Source: JADJNW01 sp964526645 (GTDB taxonomy: Bacteria > Bacteroidota > Bacteroidia > Chitinophagales > Saprospiraceae). From it: 64,000 nucleotides of DNA. The stretch covers positions 179,755-243,754 of the forward strand of contig CAZGJN010000002.1 of assembly GCA_964526645.1 (NCBI GenBank), written 5' to 3'. Numbering within the stretch: the first letter of the stretch is position 1; each line of letters opens with the position of its first letter. The position numbers were made by a program, and so were the translations under genes. Positions 42,340 through 50,822 of the stretch are shown here, piece after piece. Under the pieces are notes generated by a model. It was given only the letters and a program-made list of their open reading frames with translations, did no database searches and was not told the DNA's origin.

Positions 42340-43422
42340 ATGGATTATAAAAACTCAAGTCTGGTAATTGATCTAAGTGTTACGCCCAGTGGGCGCGTTG
42401 GCTGGAGAAGCCCTTCTAATATTGCGGTTATCAAATACTGGGGCAAATATGGCATGCAACTACCTCAAAACCCCTCCATCAGTTTCACCTTAGAAAACGC
42501 CTACACGGAAACCACAATCTTGTACGAAGCAAAAAAATCCACTGATAGCAGGGACTTAAACTTCGATTTTTATTTTAATCAACAAAAAAATGAACCTTTC
42601 AAGGCAAAAGTCCAATCTTTTTTAGAAAGCATCTTAGATATCTTTCCGTTCTTAAAACAACTGCATCTTACGATAAATACTAAAAATTCTTTTCCGCATT
42701 CAGCAGGAATTGCGTCTTCTGCCTCCAGTATGAGTGCATTAGCGCTGTGCTTGTGCTCGTTGGAGAAAAATTTTTTTAATACCCTTTCTTTTGAGGCAGA
42801 TTTTTATCAAAAAGCATCTTATGTAGCGCGTTTAGGTTCTGGCAGTGCCTGCCGGTCCATTTACAGCCCGATGGCAGTGTGGGGAGAAAATAGCAGTGTG
42901 GAAGAGGCTTCTGATTTGTATGCCGTGCCATTTGATGTGCATGAAGTCTTTAAAACTTTTCATGACGACATTCTGATTGTCAGTCGAGCAGAAAAGAGTG
43001 TTTCCAGCCGCATTGGTCACAATTTAATGGAAGGAAATATCTATGCACAAAACCGTTATACCCAAGCAAAACAACGCTTTATCAATTTACTAACAGCATT
43101 GAAAGAAGGAGATATTCACACCTTCGGTCAAATTACAGAAAGTGAAGCGCTTACGCTACACGCGCTCATGATGACCTCCAATCCACCCTATATTCTGATG
43201 AAACCCAATACGCTTGCTGCCATTGAAAAAATAAAAGCCTATCGAAATGATACTAAGCAGCCCTTGTTTTTTAGCCTAGATGCAGGTCCCAATTTACACC
43301 TTTTGTACCCTGATAAGGTTCGATTGGATGTATTGCAGTTTATTAAAAGTGAATTGATTGTGTATTGTGAAAATGGCTTGCTTATTGAAGATAAGGTGGG
43401 AAAGGGTCCGGTGGAGTTGTAA
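42340..43422 (+). CDS. mvaD: Diphosphomevalonate decarboxylase
   Basis: MvaD is the ATP-dependent step from mevalonate diphosphate to isopentenyl diphosphate. The 360-residue GHMP family protein carries the family's opening APSNIAVIKYWGK-like block (SPSNIAVIKYWGKYGMQLP), the ATP loop region SAGIASSASSMSALA, and RLGSGSACRSIYSPMAVWG. Its presence shows that isoprenoids come from the mevalonate route, as in part of the Bacteroidota. ATG 42340 is used; an upstream GTG would cover the parS site. It lies 60 bases after thrC on the same strand, probably in one transcript. No other mevalonate gene is near. Confidence 0.93.
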   Translation: MDYKNSSLVIDLSVTPSGRVGWRSPSNIAVIKYWGKYGMQLPQNPSISFTLENAYTETTILYEAKKSTDSRDLNFDFYFNQQKNEPFKAKVQSFLESILDIFPFLKQLHLTINTKNSFPHSAGIASSASSMSALALCLCSLEKNFFNTLSFEADFYQKASYVARLGSGSACRSIYSPMAVWGENSSVEEASDLYAVPFDVHEVFKTFHDDILIVSRAEKSVSSRIGHNLMEGNIYAQNRYTQAKQRFINLLTALKEGDIHTFGQITESEALTLHALMMTSNPPYILMKPNTLAAIEKIKAYRNDTKQPLFFSLDAGPNLHLLYPDKVRLDVLQFIKSELIVYCENGLLIEDKVGKGPVEL

Positions 43423-43527
43423 CTTTTTGCAATAAAATTAGCATTTTAGAATACACTAAACATACTTGGATTTCCCGCTAATTCTAATTACCCTGGGCAG
43501 AATGAAAAATATTCAACACAAAGTTTC

Positions 43528-43535
43528 TATCTTTG
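43528..43535 (+). promoter_or_regulatory. Candidate -7 element of the serine-palmitoyltransferase-like gene
   Basis: TATCTTTG matches TAnnTTTG, giving a leader of about 100 bases. A TTTG -33 is not evident. The leader contains the 10-base palindrome CGTTATAACG at 43579-43588. Confidence 0.45.
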
Positions 43536-43640
43536 ACCCGCTAAAATAAAATGAATCAATTTCTTCTCGCTCGTTGCGCGTTATAACGTGTGCATGAGCA
43601 CAATTTGTCAAATTTTGTATCAAGAATAAAAGTAACTTCT

Positions 43641-44894
43641 ATGATTGATTTGTTTGAGAAATTACAAGCCGACCGTGGTCCTCTGGGTAAATTTTCCGAC
43701 CTGGCACATGGCTATTTTACTTTTCCAAAACTGGAAGGTGAACTCGGCAACCGAATGATATTTCAAGGAAAAGAGCGAATTATTTGGAGTATCAACAATT
43801 ACTTGGGCTTGGCAAATCATCCTGAGGTGCGCAAAGCAGATGCCGAAGCTGCCGAAAAATGGGGCATGGCATATCCGATGGGTGCGCGGATGATGTCTGG
43901 CGAATCGAATTATCACGAACAGTTGGAGCAAGAATTGGCTACTTTTGTACAAAAAGAATCTGGTATGCTATTAAATTATGGCTACCAGGGGATTATGTCT
44001 GTTATTGATGCAATACTCGACCGAAGGGATATTGTGGTTTATGATAAAGATTGTCATGCTTGCATTTATGACGGTATTCGGATGCACCTCGGCAAGCGCG
44101 TTCCGTTTGAACACAACGATATTGATAGCTTTGAAAAAGCCATTAAAAAAGCCTCCATCTTGTCGGAAGAAACCGGCGGAGGCATTCTGGTGATTACGGA
44201 AGGGGTTTTTGGCATGCGCGGAGAACAAGGTATTTTAAAGGAAATTGCGGCTTTCAAAGACAAGTACAATTTCCGTTTTCTGGTAGATGATGCGCATGGC
44301 TTTGGTACGCTGGGCACTACGGGCGCAGGTGCAGGCGAAGAACAAGGGGTACAAGATAAAATTGATTTGTATTTCAGCACTTTTGCCAAATCAATGGCGA
44401 GCATTGGTGCTTTTGTAGCGGGTGCAAAAGATGTGATTGATTATTTGCGCTACAATACGCGTTCTCAGATCTTTGCGAAATCCCTGCCCATGCCAATTGT
44501 AATCGGGAATCTGAAGCGCTTGGAGCTTTTGCGCAATCATCCTGAATTGAAGGCAAAACTTTGGGAAAACGTAGAAAAGCTGCAAAATGGCTTAAAAGCA
44601 AGAGGCTTTAATATCGGCGAGCATACTAATACTTGTGTAACCCCTGTATTTATGAAGGGTTCGGTTGGTGAAGCCGTTGAATTAGTAAAAGACCTTCGCG
44701 AAAATTTCAATATTTTCTGCTCAATCGTTATTTACCCGGTTATTCCAAAAGGGATGATGTTGCTTCGATTAATCCCTACCGCCGTCCATACGGATGAAGA
44801 CATACAGGAAACACTAAATGCCTTTGAAAAAGTATCTGTAAAACTAAAATCTGGACTCTACCAAGTGGAAGAAGCTTGGAATGTAGCGCCGTAA
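43641..44894 (+). CDS. Alpha-oxoamine synthase, probable serine palmitoyltransferase
   Basis: The 417-residue PLP enzyme belongs to the family that condenses an amino acid with an acyl-CoA. It has RIIWSINNYLGLANHPEVRK, the glycine-rich GARMMSGESNYHEQLE, VDDAHGFGTLGTTGAG (the PLP-contacting Asp and His) and the PLP lysine in YFSTFAKSMASIGAF. That segment resembles bacterial serine palmitoyltransferases that start sphingolipid synthesis in Bacteroidota; 2-amino-3-ketobutyrate CoA ligase and AONS are alternatives and are not excluded. ATG 43641 is favoured; a GTG at 43590 would extend it by 17 residues without homology. A hairpin with T run follows. Confidence 0.8.
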   Translation: MIDLFEKLQADRGPLGKFSDLAHGYFTFPKLEGELGNRMIFQGKERIIWSINNYLGLANHPEVRKADAEAAEKWGMAYPMGARMMSGESNYHEQLEQELATFVQKESGMLLNYGYQGIMSVIDAILDRRDIVVYDKDCHACIYDGIRMHLGKRVPFEHNDIDSFEKAIKKASILSEETGGGILVITEGVFGMRGEQGILKEIAAFKDKYNFRFLVDDAHGFGTLGTTGAGAGEEQGVQDKIDLYFSTFAKSMASIGAFVAGAKDVIDYLRYNTRSQIFAKSLPMPIVIGNLKRLELLRNHPELKAKLWENVEKLQNGLKARGFNIGEHTNTCVTPVFMKGSVGEAVELVKDLRENFNIFCSIVIYPVIPKGMMLLRLIPTAVHTDEDIQETLNAFEKVSVKLKSGLYQVEEAWNVAP

Positions 44895-44923
44895 AGAAAC
44901 ATAAAACGCCTATTTTATTGATA

Positions 44924-44965
44924 AAGCCTGGTACGCTCAAATCGTCGTATCAGGCTTTTTGTTTT
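44924..44965. terminator. Bidirectional terminator shared with the NRAMP-like gene
   Basis: AAGCCTGGTACG (44924-44935) pairs with CGTATCAGGCTT (44946-44957), followed by TTTGTTTTC. The stop codon of the convergent transporter gene lies inside the stem. Confidence 0.75.
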
Positions 44966-46257
44966 CTGAAAACTAAAAAACCCACCCAAGCCATTATTGC
45001 AATTGATAAAAATAGATTCAGCCATTGGATGAATAGGTGGTTTTCTTTGAGAATAGGTAAAATATTTTCTACAGCCCTCCAAATATTTGTCAGCCCCAGG
45101 TAGCAGGTAATTCCAACGATTAAAAGCATCACCACATTAGAAACAATTTTGTTGGTAAACTTTTCTGGCAACAATCGGCGATCATTCACCGCTAAAATTA
45201 AAAAAATAGCGACAATCGGCAGGAGTACCCCGTTAATCGCTTGAGCCAGAATAATCGCGGGAATTGGTCGGACATTGAGCAAGCTAAATCCCAATCCAAT
45301 CAGTAGGATAATTCCCCAAGTGAGCCTAAATGCCATAGCCTTTTCGTGCCAGGTGTTTTGGTTTCCCAACAAACTTTGTCCAGTAATAGCAGCGGCTAAA
45401 GGTGCTGTAATGGCAGAGCTCATTCCAGCTGCGAATAAGCCAAAGCCAAATAACCCCACTGCCCAAGTACCTAATTTTTCGGACATCGCTGTAGCTAATG
45501 CTTCGTAAGAATACGTTCCTTCTACCTGCGTTCCTGTTATTAAAATGGCAGCAGAGATAATCCCACCTATCAGCACCGCTATAGCAATACCAATTCGCAT
45601 TTCAAAAATGTGCTGCCCCTTGCCAATCCCTGAGGCGAGAAAAAGATTATAAGGAACGATGGTGGTACCAATTAAGCCAATGATAAGCAAAGATGCGCCC
45701 TGAGGAAAGGAAGGTAGAATAGAAAATTTTATAACATTAACCCAGTTAATATCAGCAGTGAGCGCTACCCAACAAAAAGCAATACCCATCAACGCAACCA
45801 CAGCACCCAAAGCTTTGGCTATAAACGAGATGCTCCCGCCCCAGAGGATGGAAAAAGAAAACAGCGCGATCCCGATTGCTAAAACGTAATCGGGAATATC
45901 AAAAATGATAAATCGCAAACCTTGCAGCGCGCCTAAAATATTGCCTGTTTGATAAGCCGCGCAACCAAATGCAACCGCCACAAAAAGCGATAGCCTCAAT
46001 TTTTTGTTCCCGCCGTATTTAAGTGCGATTATTTCTCCCAGATTTTTGCCAGAGGCAATGGTAATTCTCGCAGCCGCTTCTTGTAATAAAATAGTGGCGA
46101 TGGTGGAAAATAACAATGCCCAAAGCAGGCTCAATCCATACGTTGCACCCGCACTCGAAGCCGTAGTGACCGTGCCTGGTCCTATAAAAGCCGCTGAAAT
46201 AACAGACCAGAAAAGTACGCTGGACAAGCCTTTCTGGAAGGTAATAGTTCTGGGCAT
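44950..46257 (-). CDS. NRAMP-superfamily transporter with altered metal-binding motifs
   Basis: The 435-residue protein has about eleven membrane segments and the NRAMP repeat layout. In TM1 the canonical DPGN is replaced: residues 26-29 read GPGT within IGPGTVTTASSAGATYG. In TM6 the canonical MPH is replaced by VPY (GTTIVPYNLFLASG, about 197-210). So Asp, Asn and the manganese-selective Met are missing, which argues against classical Mn/Fe transport. Members of this kind may carry Mg or another ligand, as in NRAMP-related Mg transporters; the substrate is not shown by the sequence. It converges with the serine-palmitoyltransferase-like gene. Confidence 0.82.
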   Translation of the reverse strand: MPRTITFQKGLSSVLFWSVISAAFIGPGTVTTASSAGATYGLSLLWALLFSTIATILLQEAAARITIASGKNLGEIIALKYGGNKKLRLSLFVAVAFGCAAYQTGNILGALQGLRFIIFDIPDYVLAIGIALFSFSILWGGSISFIAKALGAVVALMGIAFCWVALTADINWVNVIKFSILPSFPQGASLLIIGLIGTTIVPYNLFLASGIGKGQHIFEMRIGIAIAVLIGGIISAAILITGTQVEGTYSYEALATAMSEKLGTWAVGLFGFGLFAAGMSSAITAPLAAAITGQSLLGNQNTWHEKAMAFRLTWGIILLIGLGFSLLNVRPIPAIILAQAINGVLLPIVAIFLILAVNDRRLLPEKFTNKIVSNVVMLLIVGITCYLGLTNIWRAVENILPILKENHLFIQWLNLFLSIAIMAWVGFLVFRKQKA

Positions 46258-46308
46258 TCTAATTTTTTTGATGAAAAGCCTACAATCGAGCTCCGCATAT
46301 CATATTTG

Positions 46309-47250
46309 TTAATCGCTACGCTTTGTGATTCTCCTAATTTTGTAAGGACGCTTATCTTGTGATTCAAAATAGGTACGCATCTGGATTTCTATCACAATCC
46401 CTATTGTAATTAATTGAATACCAGCAATTAATAGCATCAAACCTAAAATAAGCAAGGGTTTTCCCCAAATATCCTGCCCTACAATTTTCAATCCCAATAA
46501 ATAAAAATTAATACCCGCACCCACCAAAAAAAGCAAAATTCCCGTATTGCCAAACAAGTGCATGGGTTTTTGCATGTATTTCTTAAAAAAAAGCATCAAT
46601 AGCAAATCACTGATCACCTTAATTGTTCGATTCAAGCCATACTTCGATTTTCCAAATTTTCGAGGATGATGCTTCACAGATACCTGAGTAATCCGCGCTC
46701 CTTCAAGGTAAGCCAGCACAGGGATAAAACGGTGCAACTCTCCATACAAGCCAAGGTCTTTTGCCAAATCTGCTTTGAAAACTTTTAGGGCACAACCATA
46801 ATCCCGCAGCTTCACTCCCGAAGACGTACGAATGATGTAATTCGCAATTCTACTCGGAATTTTCCGAAGAAACATACCATCTTGCCGATTGACGCGCTCC
46901 CCTGCCACCATATCCCAGTCGCCCGATTGGGATACCTCCAGCATCATTGGGATATCTGCCGGGTCATTTTGCAAATCACCGTCCATCGTCACGATATATG
47001 CCCCTTCGGCATGGTCAATCCCCGCCATCAGTGCTAGGCTTTGTCCATAGTTTTTTTTCAACTCAATCACTTTCAATCGCTTATGCGCTATAGCACGCAA
47101 GATCTCTACTGTACTATCCTTTGAACCATCATCCACATAGACTATTTCATAGTCAAAATCTTTCAGCGCATGATCAATGCGTTCTATTTGTGGTTTGATA
47201 TTTTCTTCTTCGTTATAAACCGTTACAACGACAGACAATTTGGGCTGCAT
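46309..47250 (-). CDS. Polyprenyl-phosphate glycosyltransferase, family 2
   Basis: The 313-residue protein is a GT2 enzyme with the GT-A core: LSVVVTVYNEEENIKPQIER, IVYVDDGSKDSTVEIL and IVTMDGDLQNDPADIP (the D-x-D block). A segment KVFKADLAKDLGLYGELHRF is typical of DPM1/GtrB/ArnC-type enzymes, and two membrane helices close the protein (about 230-295). Such enzymes charge undecaprenyl phosphate with a sugar for use at the periplasmic face. The next gene upstream encodes a GT39-like membrane transferase, a natural user of the lipid-linked sugar. The genes overlap by one base. Confidence 0.9.
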   Translation of the reverse strand: MQPKLSVVVTVYNEEENIKPQIERIDHALKDFDYEIVYVDDGSKDSTVEILRAIAHKRLKVIELKKNYGQSLALMAGIDHAEGAYIVTMDGDLQNDPADIPMMLEVSQSGDWDMVAGERVNRQDGMFLRKIPSRIANYIIRTSSGVKLRDYGCALKVFKADLAKDLGLYGELHRFIPVLAYLEGARITQVSVKHHPRKFGKSKYGLNRTIKVISDLLLMLFFKKYMQKPMHLFGNTGILLFLVGAGINFYLLGLKIVGQDIWGKPLLILGLMLLIAGIQLITIGIVIEIQMRTYFESQDKRPYKIRRITKRSD

Positions 47251-48860
47251 TATTCCTCCAATTTTAGCTTCCCGATATGATAAGTTTGTTTGCCATGCCG
47301 GAGATAAAACACCCCGACTTGCTCATACTCCAGTTCTTTATACTTTCCGGGATCAATGATATAAAATTCATCCGATTGAAATGAATCCGATTTCCTACGT
47401 ATGATTTGTTTTCTTTCATTAGTCAGGTAAAAAGAATTGGTGATCTGGGGGAGGTCTTTTTCCTGAAATGTCATCGTTTCTTTATACAAAAATAATTTTT
47501 CCTTAGCAAAAGCTTTTCCAACACTTTTTGTTGAAGCTCGGCACAAGTCACCAAAATCATTCGCGTTCCGATCTGGTAGCACAAACCAATTGAAACCAAT
47601 TCTGAAAATAACCAAAAAAAGTACCAAAATCGTAAGGTGCTCCGTTTTCCATTTGAAAAACAAGAAAGTCGCCACAGATAAGCCCAGCCCCCAGGCGAAT
47701 GTTTTAGGGTAAAGATATGGGATTTGCTGGGTTTGCTTCAAAAATAAAGGGGCGAAACTGCCAATAGAAATTATTATACAAATGACAAGTAGGGAATGAG
47801 TCAATATTTTAAAAAATAGCGTATAGTCTGTTTCATTTTTAATATGTAGATAAATAAAAATGGAAAAAATAAGAGGTGCATGCATGAGCAGATAGCGCGG
47901 ATAAACTTCCACCGAGGTCCAGTAGGGTAGTAAATTAACTAAAAAAATAAGGGCGTTATAAGCGATGAAGCGATGCTCCGCAATTTGCTGCATTACACCC
48001 TTTCTGAAAAGATACACCACAAACAAAGACCAGGGCAAAAAGTGATAGATCATTTCGACAGGAAAAGTGAAAAAGTGCAGGATCGTTTTGCCCACCCCAT
48101 AGTTCACCGCCGTTCGTTTAGAAGATTCCGTGAATAGTTTTTCAAAAACATGATCTAAAGAATTGTATTGATGGTATAAAAAATAATAAAAACCCACGAT
48201 GGATATAAAAATCACCCCTCCTGCAATATGCTGAATAGAAAATAATTTGCGAAATTTTTTTTGGTAAATAAAAAAAGTAAGCAGCGTAAGCCCTTGAAAA
48301 ACCACTGCCGGTAAGCCTTTTAATAAAAAACCTACTGCCGTGATTAAATAGGACAATAAAAAAAGTGACCAGTATTTTTGCCGCTCAAACTGGTGGAAAA
48401 TAATCATGAACCCTGTGAAGGTAACCCACGAAAAGCAAATATCAATAAGCCCCAACATGGAATCCCAAAAAAATACGCGCCCGCAAGTGACAAAAACAAA
48501 GGCATTCAGGAATGCAATTTCCGTATCAAAATGCTTTTTGAAAAAATAATAAATAGTAGCAGCATAACCCAACAGGCAAATAATGGTGGGGATACGAGCT
48601 GTAAATTCTGAAATAGTGCCGGTAAGATTAAAAGAAAGTAATAAAATCCAGTTGTACAAGGGGGGTTTGTTATAATAAAATTCTCCGTGCAGGGTTGGTG
48701 CAATGTAATTGCCGGAAAGCTTCATTTCCAAAGCGACCAAAGCGCGAATCGCTTCATCATCAATAAACGTCAAAAGCCCAAGATTGATCAACAATGCAGG
48801 AAGTAATAGCAAAATAATAGATAAGCGTAACCAAAATGACCGGGAATACTCTTTTTTCAT
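47250..48860 (-). CDS. ArnT/PMT-like membrane glycosyltransferase (GT39 superfamily)
   Basis: The 536-residue protein has about twelve membrane segments. The first periplasmic loop contains FIDDEAIRALVALEMKLSGN and KPPLYNWILLL, the D-E and K-P-P-L-Y motifs of the ArnT/PMT superfamily. It should transfer a sugar from polyprenyl phosphate to an envelope lipid or protein. The start at 48860 (MKKEYSRSFW) is preferred over ATG 48881. The downstream GT2 gene, overlapping by one base, probably makes its donor. A TACTTTTG -7 box lies upstream at 48912-48919. Confidence 0.88.
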   Translation of the reverse strand: MKKEYSRSFWLRLSIILLLLPALLINLGLLTFIDDEAIRALVALEMKLSGNYIAPTLHGEFYYNKPPLYNWILLLSFNLTGTISEFTARIPTIICLLGYAATIYYFFKKHFDTEIAFLNAFVFVTCGRVFFWDSMLGLIDICFSWVTFTGFMIIFHQFERQKYWSLFLLSYLITAVGFLLKGLPAVVFQGLTLLTFFIYQKKFRKLFSIQHIAGGVIFISIVGFYYFLYHQYNSLDHVFEKLFTESSKRTAVNYGVGKTILHFFTFPVEMIYHFLPWSLFVVYLFRKGVMQQIAEHRFIAYNALIFLVNLLPYWTSVEVYPRYLLMHAPLIFSIFIYLHIKNETDYTLFFKILTHSLLVICIIISIGSFAPLFLKQTQQIPYLYPKTFAWGLGLSVATFLFFKWKTEHLTILVLFLVIFRIGFNWFVLPDRNANDFGDLCRASTKSVGKAFAKEKLFLYKETMTFQEKDLPQITNSFYLTNERKQIIRRKSDSFQSDEFYIIDPGKYKELEYEQVGVFYLRHGKQTYHIGKLKLEE

Positions 48861-48911
48861 GGTGCAACGAACCAGAATCAATAATTTACAATCCTGCTTC
48901 TAATTTTTTAG

Positions 48912-48919
48912 CAAAAGTA
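48912..48919 (-). promoter_or_regulatory. Candidate -7 element of the two glycosyltransferase genes
   Basis: TACTTTTG on the minus strand matches TAnnTTTG about 55 bases before the GT39-like gene. No -33 TTTG was found. Confidence 0.4.
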
Positions 48920-48970
48920 ACGAAATTCGGGAAAACCCCTTTATTTTGTGGCATACTCAAAAATTGAAAT

Positions 48971-49582
48971 ATGAAATTTATCAAACTCGTGCTCTTGTTG
49001 GCACTCGGCTACTCGGCGCAAGCACAGGAAAAAACGCCTAAAGTATGGATGGACGTACTGCAACTGGACTCAACGATTGTACTGGATTTGCGGTACGCAT
49101 CCGACAATAATTTTGTACAGGAAAAAATGTATGATTGTGGTCGTTGCTATCTGCGAACGGAGGTCGCCGAGGCATTAGTAAAAGTGCATCAGCATTTGAA
49201 GCAGGAAGGTTATGGCGGGCTGAAAATGTTCGACTGCTACCGCCCCAGGTCTGTTCAATGGAAATTGTGGAACAAAGTACCCAATCCGAGCTACGTCGCT
49301 GATCCGCGCAAAGGCTCCATGCACAACCGCGGTTCGGCAGTTGATCTGACCATCATAGATAAAGATGGCAATGAACTGGATATGGGAACCACCTTCGATT
49401 TTTTTGGAGAGGAAGCGCATTATGATTACAAAAAGCTGCCTGCCGCTGTTATTCAAAACCGGACACTGCTCCGCGAAAGCATGGCAAAGTATGGATTTAA
49501 TGGTATTCGAACTGAATGGTGGCACTTTTCCTTTGCTGGAAAAACTTTCAACCTTTCCGATTTCCAATGGAAATGTGAATAA
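48971..49582 (+). CDS. D-alanyl-D-alanine dipeptidase, VanX/DdpX type
   Basis: The 203-residue protein is a M15D zinc peptidase with a signal peptide (MKFIKLVLLLALGYSAQAQ). The zinc and catalytic motifs are GSMHNRGSAVDLTI (SxHxxGxAxD) and RTEWWHF (ExxWH). Family members hydrolyse free D-Ala-D-Ala. As the protein is exported and the window has no vancomycin-resistance genes, a role in cell wall turnover or peptide use is more likely than resistance. The moxR gene follows after 114 bases. Confidence 0.93.
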   Translation: MKFIKLVLLLALGYSAQAQEKTPKVWMDVLQLDSTIVLDLRYASDNNFVQEKMYDCGRCYLRTEVAEALVKVHQHLKQEGYGGLKMFDCYRPRSVQWKLWNKVPNPSYVADPRKGSMHNRGSAVDLTIIDKDGNELDMGTTFDFFGEEAHYDYKKLPAAVIQNRTLLRESMAKYGFNGIRTEWWHFSFAGKTFNLSDFQWKCE

Positions 49583-49696
49583 GCCCAAAACAATCGTGTT
49601 AACGTTTCGTTATAGCCTTTGCAGTTCCCTTATTTTTTTAGGAAATTGCGCTTTCTTTAAACCCGGCTTTACACAGCGGACAAAATTTATAGAAAA

Positions 49697-50665
49697 ATGA
49701 TTGTAGAATACAAAACGGACGTGGAAGCGGTAGATGCACTCGCCCAATCGTATAAAGATTTATCAAAAGAAATTGCAAAAGCGATTGTGGGTCAGGATGA
49801 TGTCGTCCGGGCAGTTATTATATCTTTGTTTAGCAATGGTCATAGCTTGTTGGTAGGTGTGCCGGGGCTTGCCAAGACGCTTTTAGTGAGCACTATCGCT
49901 GAAGTACTTGATTTGGAGTTCAAGAGAATTCAATTTACCCCCGACTTGATGCCTTCCGATATTACGGGAACTGAAATTCTGGATGAAGATCGCCATTTTC
50001 GTTTTAATCGAGGTCCGCTTTTTGCCAATATCGTACTGGCAGATGAAATCAACCGTACCCCTCCTAAAACACAGGCTGCTTTGCTTGAAGCGATGCAAGA
50101 GCGATCGGTAACTGTGAGTGGGGTAAAGCACAGTCTCCCTTCTCCATTTTTTGTACTGGCTACCCAAAACCCGATCGAACAGGAGGGTACCTATCCGCTG
50201 CCAGAAGCACAACTCGACCGATTTATGTTCAATATTCCGTTGGACTATCCATCTTACGAAGAAGAAATTCAGGTGGTGAAAGGCACAACTGCCTTGCAAA
50301 ACTATCAGCTGAGCCATGTTGTCACGGGTAGTCAAATTCTATTTTACCAGCAATTAATTCGAAAAATACCTATTGCCGATAACGTATTGGAGTACGCCGT
50401 TTCTCTGGCTACCAAAACCCGACCCGACACTCCGCGCGCTACCAAAATGGTTAATGACTATATTTCCTGGGGTGCTGGTCCTCGTGCTTCTCAATATTTG
50501 GTATTGGGCGCAAAATGTTATGCTGCTATTCGCGGCAAATACTCCCCTGATATTGAGGATGTACAAGCAATTGCCAAATTTGTATTGCGGCATCGCATCG
50601 TGCGGAACTATAAAGCGGAGGCGGAAGGAATCACAGAAGAAAAAGTGATCGAAAGCCTTCTGTAA
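49697..50665 (+). CDS. MoxR-family AAA+ ATPase
   Basis: The 322-residue protein has the Walker A GVPGLAKT (about 54-61), Walker B region NIVLADEINRTPPKTQ, the sensor region LATQNPIEQEGTYPLPEAQL and arginine finger block DRFMFNIPLDYP. MoxR ATPases act as chaperones, usually for VWA-domain or DUF58 proteins coded in the same operon. Here no such gene follows; a terminator lies directly downstream, so the partner must be encoded elsewhere. Confidence 0.94.
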   Translation: MIVEYKTDVEAVDALAQSYKDLSKEIAKAIVGQDDVVRAVIISLFSNGHSLLVGVPGLAKTLLVSTIAEVLDLEFKRIQFTPDLMPSDITGTEILDEDRHFRFNRGPLFANIVLADEINRTPPKTQAALLEAMQERSVTVSGVKHSLPSPFFVLATQNPIEQEGTYPLPEAQLDRFMFNIPLDYPSYEEEIQVVKGTTALQNYQLSHVVTGSQILFYQQLIRKIPIADNVLEYAVSLATKTRPDTPRATKMVNDYISWGAGPRASQYLVLGAKCYAAIRGKYSPDIEDVQAIAKFVLRHRIVRNYKAEAEGITEEKVIESLL

Positions 50666-50701
50666 GACCAAAAATTTTTACTTTCATATACGAAGCTTCA
50701 G

Positions 50702-50742
50702 GGCGGCTTAAAGTTTTAAAAAAACTCTAAGCCGCCTTTTTA
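50702..50742 (+). terminator. Terminator after the moxR-type gene
   Basis: GGCGGCTTA (50702-50710) pairs with TAAGCCGCC (50727-50735), with further partial pairing inside, followed by TTTTTATTT. Confidence 0.82.
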
Positions 50743-50822
50743 TTTACGCCAAAACAGTAGCCAAAAGCATCTGCTATTTATACTGGAAAGTATTATTTTT
50801 ATTTTCTAAAATAGACCAAAGA

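Noticed and set aside
48971..49582. Vancomycin resistance (vanX) gene
   Set aside because: The protein is exported and has no vanH/vanA or regulator next to it; a general dipeptidase is more likely.
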